From positions 310,001 to 374,000 of the forward strand of contig NZ_FOCJ01000003.1 of NCBI RefSeq assembly GCF_900110075.1: 64,000 nt of DNA, read 5' to 3'. Position numbers and translations under genes: made by a program. The number at the start of each line of letters is the position of its first letter. The first letter of the stretch is position 1. A model generated the notes under the pieces. The model did not search any database. It was given only the letters and a program-made list of their open reading frames with translations, and had not been told where the DNA came from. Source of the DNA: Paenibacillus sp. OV219 (GTDB lineage Bacteria; Bacillota; Bacilli; Paenibacillales; Paenibacillaceae). This document shows, piece by piece, positions 57,234-64,000 of the stretch.

Positions 57234-60230
57234 ATGATGATTAACGAAAAGCGTTCCGCGATTGCGAATTCCATACCGTCGATGCAGCTGTTGAGGCTTG
57301 TTCCAAAGCCGGGCCGTAATGTCCAGGCTTCTTCTGCTGTGCGTGTTTCCGGCGGCGCGGCTTCGCCGGTTGCGGCGCCGCCGCCGCAGAAGCGCGGCTT
57401 CGCGCGCCTCGCGCTGCACGCAACGCTTGCAGCGCTGCTGCTCTGGAGCGCTCTAGCGGGGGAACTTGGCCATGCGGCCCCCGCTAGAGCCGCTCCCGCG
57501 GGCGGAGAGCCAGCTGCTTCGCAAAGCTGGCTCGTGAAATGGCGCGACCCGGCGCAGGCGAAGCCGCTGCCGGGGACGCGCGTGCTCCGCCGCCTTGCAC
57601 AGCCGGCGGCGGCGGGCGTCGTGGACGTTGTCCGCCCCGAGGAAACGGGGGCGGACACGTCCGCATGGCTTCTCCGGCTGCAGCAGACGCCGGAGATCGA
57701 ATATGTCGAGCCGCTCAGCCAAGTGGAGCTGCTCGCTTCAAGCTCGCCTGCATCGAATGATCCGAAGCTGCCGCTAGAGCAGCATCTCGATCAGATCGGG
57801 GCCAAGGAGGCGTGGAACACCGTGCATGATCAGACGGCGATTACGATTGCCGTCATTGATACCGGTGTTGATCTTAACCACCCGGATCTGGTGGATAATT
57901 TGATCCCGGGCACGAACCTCGTCTCACCGGGCAAGCTGCCGGAGGATGATAACGGGCATGGCACGTCCGTAGCGGGCGTCCTGGCCGGAGAAGGCAACAA
58001 CCGAATCGGTGTTGCCGGCATACTATGGCATGCGCGCATAATGCCGATTAAGGCGCTTGACGCCGACGGGTACGGCGATGAAGAGCGGCTCGGTAAAGCG
58101 ATCGTATATGCAGTTGATCATGGAGCACGAATTGTGGTGCTCTCGGTAGGGCTGTATCGTTACTCGCTCTACTTAAAGGACATTGCAGCTTATGCGGAAT
58201 CGAAGGGGGCGCTGCTCGTTGCAGCAAGCGGTAACGATGGAGTGACGTTCGGAAGCCGGGCAGACGTAAAGTTCCCGGCAGCGTATCCGACCGTCGTTGC
58301 TGTTGCAGGGGCTGATCCTGACGGCAATCCGGAGCCGCGCTCAAATACAGGGCCAGAGATTGACCTTGCAGCTCCATGGCATGTCTATACGACAGCGATC
58401 GGCGGCGGCTATAAGTCAGAAGAAGGCACTTCGATGGCTGCCCCGCAAGTGGCGGCAGCAGCTGCACTAGTGTGGGCGATGCACCCTGATTACAAACCAT
58501 ATCAGGTTCGGTCGCTCTTGCGCCAGACTGCGCTTGATATCGGTGAACCCGGCTTTGATTTAGCGAGCGGCTACGGCCTGCTGCAGGTGGATAATGCGGT
58601 AACGGCGATGCTGAAGCCGGATAGCTATGAGCCGAACAACAGTAAGAATGCGGCGCGTGTATTCCCGCTTGGGAAGAAGATTGCTGCTGAGCTTGCTGGC
58701 GGCGCCGATAAAGATTGGTACAGCGTCGATGCTCCTTATGACGGCGTGGTGGCTATCCAGCTGCAGGGGTTGATCGGAGCAGGAGATGCGATGCCAACCG
58801 TTCGAATGACGCACGACGGTGACACTTCGTCGCAGAGTATAAAAGATGCAAAACTCGGCAACCAAACGATGCAATGGAACGTTAAGAAGGGTAGGAACTA
58901 TTTTGAACTCCATCTCTTCGATAAGACGCTCAGCCAGCATCTGCCGTATTTGCTGACCTCTACGTTTGAGATCGCGCCGGATGCGTACGAAATCAATGAA
59001 AAACAGTACCAAGCGTTTACCTTATCGCCCCGTTCGCAGCAGATTACGGGCAATTTTCATCAGACGGGCGATCTGGATTGGTACGCCATTCATTTCGATA
59101 CTGGGGGCACTGTGAAGCTGACAATGTCGGTGGACTCCGCGCGGATTGATCCTTCAGTTGGCTTTCAGCGTCAAGGCGAAGCGATGCAGGAAACGGATGA
59201 GAAAGGGGACGGTGAGACCGAAACGACGCGCTCGTTCAACGTCACCCCCGGCCAGTACTATATACGGGTCCGTAACAGTATGTCGGCACAGGCGAGCCCG
59301 ACGGTGGCAGAATATCATCTGAAGCTTCAGGTGATCTCCAAGCTGACGGATCCAAATGAGCCGAATGACAAAACCTATGAAGCAACAGGCGTGTCTCCGG
59401 GATCGAACTATTGGGGCGTAGTCGGAACATCAAGCGATGTCGATTGGTATCAGCTACGGCTCGCAAGCGCGAGCATGACAACCGTGCAGCTTAGCGGTAT
59501 ACCAAGCGGTATTCGGATGAAGGCTGAATTATACGATAAGAAACAGAAGCTGCTTACGCAGCAGCAATCGGCTCCGAATCAGACAGGTTTAACGAAAGAA
59601 CTGAAGCTTGGCGCAGGCGTCTACTACATTAAAGTGACAGCAAGTGCGAGCTTTGACAAACAGTACTACAAGCTGAGAATCCAGACGGATAAGCTTGTGG
59701 CCGGCTTCCGCGATATTGAAGGGCATTGGGCGGTTGATTCGATTGAGGCGCTGAGGGAACTCGGCGTAGTAGCAGGAAGCGGTAGCTTCCGCTTCAATCC
59801 GGACCAGAACATTACGCGCGCAGAAGCGGTCTCCATGCTCGTTCGTGCGGTGAAGCCGAAGGCAGCGTCAACTGTCGGATTTGTAGATGTGCAGCGTTCT
59901 CATTGGGCGTATGGTCCAATCACCAACGCTGCTGCCTCGGGCTGGGTAGGCGGCTATCCTGGCGGTTTCTTTGGCCCGAATCAGTCGATTGACCGTGAAG
60001 AGATGGCGGTTATGCTGCTGCGTACCTTCGGTCTAGGCAGCGTTCGTCCTGTGCATGCGCCGTTTCTTGATGTTCCTGCTGACCGCTGGTCAGCGCCGGC
60101 GATTCAGACCATGAAGCAGAAAGGTCTGCTTGGTGGATATGAGAACGGCGGGTTCAAGCCGGAAAGCTCGGCGAGTAGGGCGGAATTCGCGACAGTATTG
60201 CTTAGGACGATGCATCTCACCAAAACTTAA
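57234..60230 (+). CDS. SLH-anchored subtilisin-like serine protease (S8) with PPC domains
   Basis: A 998-residue protein. Residues 1-55 are an unusual Pro/Ala-rich leader, followed by a hydrophobic export segment (about 59-80). The S8 catalytic domain has Asp209 (AVIDTGVD), His242 (NGHGTSVAG), oxyanion Asn334 (ASGNDG) and Ser400 (GTSMAAPQ). Three PPC-like beta domains follow, each starting DxYEPN or similar (about 463, 583, 700), and three SLH repeats (about 825-995: ITRAEAVSML, IDREEMAVML, SSRAEFATVL). It is a cell-surface protease anchored to the secondary wall polymer. ATG 57234 or 57237 is the start; ribosome site AAAGG is weak. Confidence 0.88.
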   Translation: MMINEKRSAIANSIPSMQLLRLVPKPGRNVQASSAVRVSGGAASPVAAPPPQKRGFARLALHATLAALLLWSALAGELGHAAPARAAPAGGEPAASQSWLVKWRDPAQAKPLPGTRVLRRLAQPAAAGVVDVVRPEETGADTSAWLLRLQQTPEIEYVEPLSQVELLASSSPASNDPKLPLEQHLDQIGAKEAWNTVHDQTAITIAVIDTGVDLNHPDLVDNLIPGTNLVSPGKLPEDDNGHGTSVAGVLAGEGNNRIGVAGILWHARIMPIKALDADGYGDEERLGKAIVYAVDHGARIVVLSVGLYRYSLYLKDIAAYAESKGALLVAASGNDGVTFGSRADVKFPAAYPTVVAVAGADPDGNPEPRSNTGPEIDLAAPWHVYTTAIGGGYKSEEGTSMAAPQVAAAAALVWAMHPDYKPYQVRSLLRQTALDIGEPGFDLASGYGLLQVDNAVTAMLKPDSYEPNNSKNAARVFPLGKKIAAELAGGADKDWYSVDAPYDGVVAIQLQGLIGAGDAMPTVRMTHDGDTSSQSIKDAKLGNQTMQWNVKKGRNYFELHLFDKTLSQHLPYLLTSTFEIAPDAYEINEKQYQAFTLSPRSQQITGNFHQTGDLDWYAIHFDTGGTVKLTMSVDSARIDPSVGFQRQGEAMQETDEKGDGETETTRSFNVTPGQYYIRVRNSMSAQASPTVAEYHLKLQVISKLTDPNEPNDKTYEATGVSPGSNYWGVVGTSSDVDWYQLRLASASMTTVQLSGIPSGIRMKAELYDKKQKLLTQQQSAPNQTGLTKELKLGAGVYYIKVTASASFDKQYYKLRIQTDKLVAGFRDIEGHWAVDSIEALRELGVVAGSGSFRFNPDQNITRAEAVSMLVRAVKPKAASTVGFVDVQRSHWAYGPITNAAASGWVGGYPGGFFGPNQSIDREEMAVMLLRTFGLGSVRPVHAPFLDVPADRWSAPAIQTMKQKGLLGGYENGGFKPESSASRAEFATVLLRTMHLTKT

Positions 60231-60248
60231 GTTAGGGAGCTTTTTGCC

Positions 60249-60497
60249 ATGATGGACCAAATCGCCGCAAATGCCGGCGTTCATGCGCTGATCTCCATCC
60301 TTGTCGAGCTGTTCAGCATCGCGGTCGCTTGGATCGTCATTCAGGAGTTGAAGCTGGATGCCATCCTTAAGCGTCCGCGCAGTACGCAGGCGCGTGTGCT
60401 GCAAATTATGCTCGCAATCGTTATCGGTCATGCTTTTGCCGGCTTCATTCTCGATTATTGGGGCTGGTCGGGCCAACTGAAGGGTATTGTCGAATAA
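60249..60497 (+). CDS. ywzB: DUF1146 membrane protein (YwzB family)
   Basis: An 82-residue, two-span protein of DUF1146: VHALISILVELFSIAVAWIVIQEL with AILKRPRSTQARVLQIMLAIVIGHAFAGFILDYW split by a basic loop. In B. subtilis ywzB sits near murAA and spoIID, as here. Function unknown; its position suggests an envelope or sporulation context. AGGGAG at 60234-60239 is 9 nt before ATG 60249. Confidence 0.9.
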   Translation: MMDQIAANAGVHALISILVELFSIAVAWIVIQELKLDAILKRPRSTQARVLQIMLAIVIGHAFAGFILDYWGWSGQLKGIVE

Positions 60498-60523
60498 CAA
60501 GGTGGAAACATGTCAACAATGGG

Positions 60524-60529
60524 TATAAT
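60524..60529 (+). promoter_or_regulatory. Candidate -10 upstream of murA
   Basis: A perfect TATAAT lies about 200 nt before murA but lacks a good -35. A second, weaker candidate is TTGTCG (60613-60618) with an 18-bp spacer to TAAGAT (60637-60642). The two cannot be ranked from sequence alone. Confidence 0.35.
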
Positions 60530-60725
60530 ATGACGGTATTAAATCTGCAACTCGCTACGAATCCTATAAAAAAGAGCTAAAATTACCGCCTTCGACAGGT
60601 AGAAAATAACGCTTGTCGATTTGTGTAAGCAGGTGGTAAGATGTACTTTGGGTGCGGGCCAGGTGTGCCATAAATTGCCCGCTAAGGAAGAAAAAGAATC
60701 TACTGCACGCGGAGGGAAACCTAGG

Positions 60726-62141
60726 ATGAGCAAAATAATCGTCCGCGGCGGCCAGCGACTAACCGGAAATGTTCGCGTAAGCGGAGCTAAGAATGCCGTA
60801 TTACCGATTCTCGCTGCCACGTTACTAGCTAGCGAAGGTGAAAGTATCATTCACGATGTGCCTTTTCTTGACGATGTTATTACAATTCAACAAGTGCTTG
60901 CCGCACTCGGCGGTAAGCTCACATATGACAATGAAATTATGCGTATTTCGGCCGAGCAATTGACTTCGTTCGAAGCTCCATATGAATGGGTACGCAAAAT
61001 GCGCGCATCGTTTCTCGTCATGGGACCTTTGCTGGCTCGCCTCGGCTGTGTCAGAATTTCTCTTCCAGGCGGATGCGCAATTGGAACAAGGCCTATCGAC
61101 CAGCACTTGAAGGGCTTTGAAGCGATGGGTGCGGAGATTGTGCTCGGTCAGGGCTTTATTGAAGCTCGTTCGACTGGCAAGCTGAGAGGCGCGAAGATTT
61201 ATCTGGATTACGCCAGCGTTGGTGCAACAGAGAACATCATGATGGCGGCTTCACTTGCTGAAGGAACGACGACAATTGAGAATGCGGCGAAAGAGCCGGA
61301 GATTGTCGATTTGGCTAATTACTTAAACGCTATGGGCGCGAAGGTTCGCGGCGCCGGCACAGGCATTATTCGTATTGAAGGTGTCGAGAAGCTGAAAGGT
61401 GCTCGTCATACCGTTATTCCGGACCGTGTTGAGGCAGGTACGTTTATGATCGCGGCAGCTATTACAGGCGGCGATGTACATGTTGAAGGCGCAATTTGTG
61501 ATCACTTGACGCCGGTTATCTCCAAGCTTGAAGAAATGGGTGTCGTCATTGAAGAGACTGACAATGGTCTTCGCGTTATAGCGCCGAAGAAGCTAAAGTC
61601 GGTTGACGTCAAGACGTTACCATACCCAGGGTTCCCGACAGATATGCAATCGCAGATGATGGCGCTTCTTATGGTTGCTGAAGGCACCAGCCTTGTGACG
61701 GAGACGGTGTTCGAGAACCGTTTCATGCATGTTGAGGAATTCCAGAAGATGAGTGCTCAGATCAAGATCGAAGGTCGCACTGCAATCGTCAGTGGCAGCA
61801 CGCAATTAACGGGCGCAAAAGTAACTGCGACGGATCTCCGTGCAGGCGCAGCGCTTCTGTGTGCAGCACTTACAGCAGACGGCGAGACTGAGCTTACAGG
61901 ACTTCACCACGTGGACCGCGGTTATGTCGATATTACCGGCAAGCTTGCAGCGCTAGGCGCTAACATTAGCCGTGTAGAAGATATGCCAGCACCTGCATCG
62001 ATCTACAAGGTGCTTGAAGGGGTTGCGGCTGCGCTTGAAGAAGCAGAGCCGGTTATCGTAGCGGCGGCAATGTCTCAAGAGCCAGTAGCGAAGCGTGAGA
62101 AAGAAGTACCACGCATGAAAGCACAGCCTACTTGGGCTTAA
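60726..62141 (+). CDS. murA: UDP-N-acetylglucosamine 1-carboxyvinyltransferase
   Basis: First committed enzyme of peptidoglycan synthesis: transfers enolpyruvate from PEP to UDP-GlcNAc. Key residues: Lys22-Asn23 (GAKNAVLP), catalytic Cys117 ([10 protein letters not shown]), the fosfomycin target, and [12 protein letters not shown]. The usable frame runs back to 60621, but GGAGGG at 60711-60716 and the family start ([11 protein letters not shown]) point to ATG 60726. At 471 residues it is about 40-50 longer than usual, owing to a C-terminal tail rich in Ala, Glu and Lys (from about residue 425). Gene order murA-spoIID-spoIIQ matches Bacillales. Confidence 0.96.
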   Translation: MSKIIVRGGQRLTGNVRVSGAKNAVLPILAATLLASEGESIIHDVPFLDDVITIQQVLAALGGKLTYDNEIMRISAEQLTSFEAPYEWVRKMRASFLVMGPLLARLGCVRISLPGGCAIGTRPIDQHLKGFEAMGAEIVLGQGFIEARSTGKLRGAKIYLDYASVGATENIMMAASLAEGTTTIENAAKEPEIVDLANYLNAMGAKVRGAGTGIIRIEGVEKLKGARHTVIPDRVEAGTFMIAAAITGGDVHVEGAICDHLTPVISKLEEMGVVIEETDNGLRVIAPKKLKSVDVKTLPYPGFPTDMQSQMMALLMVAEGTSLVTETVFENRFMHVEEFQKMSAQIKIEGRTAIVSGSTQLTGAKVTATDLRAGAALLCAALTADGETELTGLHHVDRGYVDITGKLAALGANISRVEDMPAPASIYKVLEGVAAALEEAEPVIVAAAMSQEPVAKREKEVPRMKAQPTWA

Positions 62142-62157
62142 AACTATAGGGTCATCC

Positions 62158-62196
62158 CAAACCCCATCTCCTTTCATTCGGAGATGGGGTTTTTGC
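62158..62196 (+). terminator. Terminator of murA
   Basis: AACCCCATCTCC (62160-62171) and GGAGATGGGGTT (62180-62191) form a perfect 12-bp stem with an 8-nt loop, then TTTTTG. Confidence 0.92.
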
Positions 62197-62247
62197 TGCT
62201 CTCTTTTAGGTTGAACTTTGAACTTTAAGCTTGGGAGAAAGCGAAGC

Positions 62248-62379
62248 GGGCAGAATCGTTGTGGAGAAGCCTGCCCAGAACCTTATGCTTGACTATCACT
62301 CCGGCATTACGGTTCGGGCTCAGCGGTCGCCTAGGCGAAATGATATTCGTTGCCTAAGCTACATATATCATTTGCGCCT
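62248..62379. other. Hairpin-rich gene-free segment upstream of spoIID
   Basis: GGGCAG (62248-62253) pairs with CTGCCC (62271-62276). TCGCCTAGGCGA (62327-62338) is a 12-bp palindrome. AGGCGAAATGATAT (62333-62346) pairs over 14 bp with ATATCATTTGCGCCT (62365-62379), with one bulged G. No T tract follows. A minus- or plus-strand gene is not evident between 62197 and 62516. Confidence 0.6.
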
Positions 62380-62516
62380 TTGTCCCCGGAATTCTACTGT
62401 TTCAGCTTCAATACAATCCAAGAAATCGGGGGACAACAGCGATCGGAACAATGGTCTGTACGCGCAGCGGGACCCTCCTAAGTTTCAATATGTTCAAATG
62501 TTCAGCCTCTTTTCCC

Positions 62517-62546
62517 GTACTATTCTACTTTTCCACTTCATAGACT
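62517..62546 (+). promoter_or_regulatory. Candidate sigma-E promoter of spoIID
   Basis: GTACTATT (62517-62524), 14-bp spacer, CATAGACT (62539-62546). These match the sigma-E consensus (about GTCATATT and CATACAAT) at 6 of 8 positions each. spoIID is a mother-cell sigma-E gene in B. subtilis. The start codon is 46 nt downstream. Confidence 0.6.
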
Positions 62547-62592
62547 GTACCAAGAGCAGTTAAGAGAGTAGGAGCCTAGGAAGGAGTGGGAG

Positions 62593-63732
62593 ATGAAGCA
62601 GATCAAGTGGAAGGCAGGAGGCATAAGCGGCCGGAGGATTCGGACAAGGAATTGGGTCATCGGCTTTATGTGGGGTCTCTTGCTAGTCGTGCTAGTACGA
62701 GGAATCGTCTACGTAACAGAGCTGCGGTCAGCCGCGGTAAGGGAGCAGCAGCGTATGCTGACGCAAGTAACGGAATCCGCGCCGCCCAAGCCGCAATCCG
62801 ATTCAAAGAAAAAGGTACCCTCAAAATCTGTACAAGCTTCGGTATCAAGCACCGCTATGGACGCGCAAAATAAGCTAAGTGCCTATGACCGGCTTTGGGT
62901 TAACGTCTACGTCTCAGAGGACAAGCGGGTCGAGAAAATGCCAATCGAGCTCTATGTGCGCGGTGTGCTGGCTGGAGAGATGCCGATTGATTTTGAACTG
63001 GAGGCGCTCAAAGCTCAGGCAATTGCTGCACGCACGTATATTTATAGAAGGCTGTTGGCAGGTGGGGCAAGTGGGCCGTCAGACGAAGCGGACGTTGATG
63101 ATACGATCAAGAATCAGGTGTATATCCCGCTAGGTGAGCTGATTGGGCGCTGGAGCGGGAAGGAGAAAGAAGCCAATTTGAAGAAGCTGAATGAAGCGGT
63201 AGAGGAGACAAAGGGGCAGATTGTTACTTATCAAGGCGATCCGATTGAGGCGTCCTTCTTTTCGACCAGCAATGGTTATACGGAGAACGCGTCTGACTAT
63301 TGGAGTCTGGATCTGCCCTACTTGAGAAGCGTTGCTAGTCCATGGGATAAGACGATATCGCCTAACTATAGAGAAACAACGACAATGGATCTTGATGATT
63401 TCAGCCGCAAGCTTCGTGTGAAAGCAAACGATGTGCGCCAGATGCGCATTATGGATACGACGGCGGGCCACCGCATCAAGACAATAAGAATAGGACGAGA
63501 GAATTTCAGCGGCAAAGAAATACGAGAGAAGATAGGACTTGCATCCTCGCAATTCAATTGGGCAATCATAGGCGATCAAGTTCGGATTACCACATTCGGT
63601 TATGGACATGGTGTTGGCATGAGCCAGTGGGGAGCGAACGGGATGGCGATGGAAGGGAGAACAGCGTCTCAAATTCTTACTCACTACTATACGGGAACGA
63701 AGCTGGAGCAGGCGAGCGGTGTAATAGAGTAG
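62593..63732 (+). CDS. spoIID: Stage II sporulation protein D, lytic transglycosylase
   Basis: A 379-residue mother-cell membrane enzyme that cleaves septal peptidoglycan during engulfment, with SpoIIP and SpoIIM. A membrane helix lies at about 23-42. The SpoIID/LytB domain has VRGVLAGEMPIDFELEALKAQAIAARTY (catalytic Glu in GEMP), EASFFSTSNGYTENA, and the C-terminal GYGHGVGMSQWGANGMA. ATG 62593 follows AAGGAG. Length is somewhat above B. subtilis SpoIID. Confidence 0.95.
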   Translation: MKQIKWKAGGISGRRIRTRNWVIGFMWGLLLVVLVRGIVYVTELRSAAVREQQRMLTQVTESAPPKPQSDSKKKVPSKSVQASVSSTAMDAQNKLSAYDRLWVNVYVSEDKRVEKMPIELYVRGVLAGEMPIDFELEALKAQAIAARTYIYRRLLAGGASGPSDEADVDDTIKNQVYIPLGELIGRWSGKEKEANLKKLNEAVEETKGQIVTYQGDPIEASFFSTSNGYTENASDYWSLDLPYLRSVASPWDKTISPNYRETTTMDLDDFSRKLRVKANDVRQMRIMDTTAGHRIKTIRIGRENFSGKEIREKIGLASSQFNWAIIGDQVRITTFGYGHGVGMSQWGANGMAMEGRTASQILTHYYTGTKLEQASGVIE

Positions 63733-63785
63733 CCGCAGCATTAGTAGTTCTACTCTAACAATCTCAAAAAATGTGAATCCCTCAC

Positions 63786-63814
63786 GTATAAACTGCTAGG
63801 TTGTGGCAACAATG
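63786..63814 (+). promoter_or_regulatory. Candidate sigma-F promoter of spoIIQ
   Basis: -35 GTATA (63786-63790) and -10 GGCAACAATG (63805-63814), the latter fitting GGNRANAMTD. The 14-nt spacer is slightly short. spoIIQ is a forespore sigma-F gene. GAGGTGATC at 63821-63829 follows directly. Confidence 0.6.
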
Positions 63815-63834
63815 GCTAGTGAGGTGATCGAACT

Positions 63835-64000
63835 ATGAGTGATAAATCAAAGTTCAATGAAGAGGCTCCCAAAAATTCAGTGGGAGGCAAAACTGTAAAA
63901 CCGTCTGCTTGGAGAAAGCTGCTAGCAAAGAAATGGGCAGCACCTACAGCGTTTCTGGCCGCGGCAGCAATTATCGTAACCTTAATGTGGCTCTATGGGG
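63835..64000 (+). CDS. spoIIQ: Stage II sporulation protein Q, N-terminal part (continues past window)
   Basis: The first 55 residues are visible. ATG 63835 follows GAGGTGATC. A hydrophilic start (SDKSKFNEEAPKNSVGG) leads to a basic segment (WRKLLAKKWA) and a membrane helix (APTAFLAAAAIIVTLMWLYG), the SpoIIQ layout. The M23-like domain would lie outside the window. SpoIIQ in the forespore membrane pairs with SpoIIIAH across the septum. Assignment rests on this topology, the sigma-F-like promoter and the murA-spoIID-spoIIQ order. Confidence 0.82.
   Translation, partial: MSDKSKFNEEAPKNSVGGKTVKPSAWRKLLAKKWAAPTAFLAAAAIIVTLMWLYG

Noticed and set aside
60621..60725. N-terminal extension of murA
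   Set aside because: No ribosome site and not family-like; ATG 60726 fits GGAGGG and the conserved start.
62231..62563. 110-codon frame upstream of spoIID
   Set aside because: No ribosome site, runs through hairpins and the sigma-E-like promoter; no motifs.

Overview
The window looks like chromosome from a spore-forming Gram-positive of the Paenibacillaceae (Paenibacillus/Cohnella type). Pointers are spoIID and spoIIQ beside murA, SLH-domain surface proteins, strong AGGAGG-type ribosome sites with many TTG/GTG starts, an NADH-module-less nuoABCDHIJKLMN operon, and the order upp - UDP-GlcNAc epimerase - ATP synthase. Nearly everything is on the + strand; the only convincing minus-strand gene is a secreted GH5 glycosidase (34684-36231).

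Layout. 1-453: 3' end of a GH2 glycosidase. 770-2571: upp and mnaA. 2763-9995: complete F1Fo ATP synthase operon (atpZ-like, atpI, B, E, F, H, A, G, D, C) with its own promoter, internal mRNA hairpins and a strong terminator. 10132-15032: PHP-type tyrosine phosphatase, an SLH surface protein, a Wzz-like chain-length protein and its BY-type tyrosine kinase. 15033-15368: a structured RNA resembling the EAR/epsC antitermination element, followed at once by a terminator. 15369-34615: a long exopolysaccharide cluster: galU, initiating sugar transferase, GDP-fucose pathway (manC, gmd, fcl), acyltransferase, six GT4-type glycosyltransferases, flippase, polymerase, a frameshifted ugd and two secreted/anchored proteins sharing a two-cysteine domain. 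36511-41556: a membrane glycan/lipid cassette (YbhN-like, phosphodiesterase, GT2, GT-C-like). 41557-42180: gene-free, repeat-filled. 42172-46263: Fur-box-controlled FTR1 iron-uptake operon with two uncharacterised surface proteins. 46540-56907: complex I. 57234-60230: SLH-anchored subtilase. 60249-64000: ywzB, murA, spoIID and the start of spoIIQ with candidate sporulation promoters.

How it fits together. ATP synthase and complex I form the energy-conserving core. The polysaccharide cluster contains its own precursor synthesis (UDP-Glc, GDP-Man, GDP-Fuc and, if the frame is intact, UDP-GlcA), assembly, Wzx/Wzy export, chain-length control and phospho-tyrosine regulation. SLH proteins would bind the secondary wall polymer. 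The points most worth following are the EAR-like RNA with internal terminators, the 5-bp tandem duplication that breaks ugd, the Fur-controlled FTR1 operon with novel partners, and the new two-cysteine domain. Coordinates come from reading the sequence; homology statements are from recognised motifs, not database searches.
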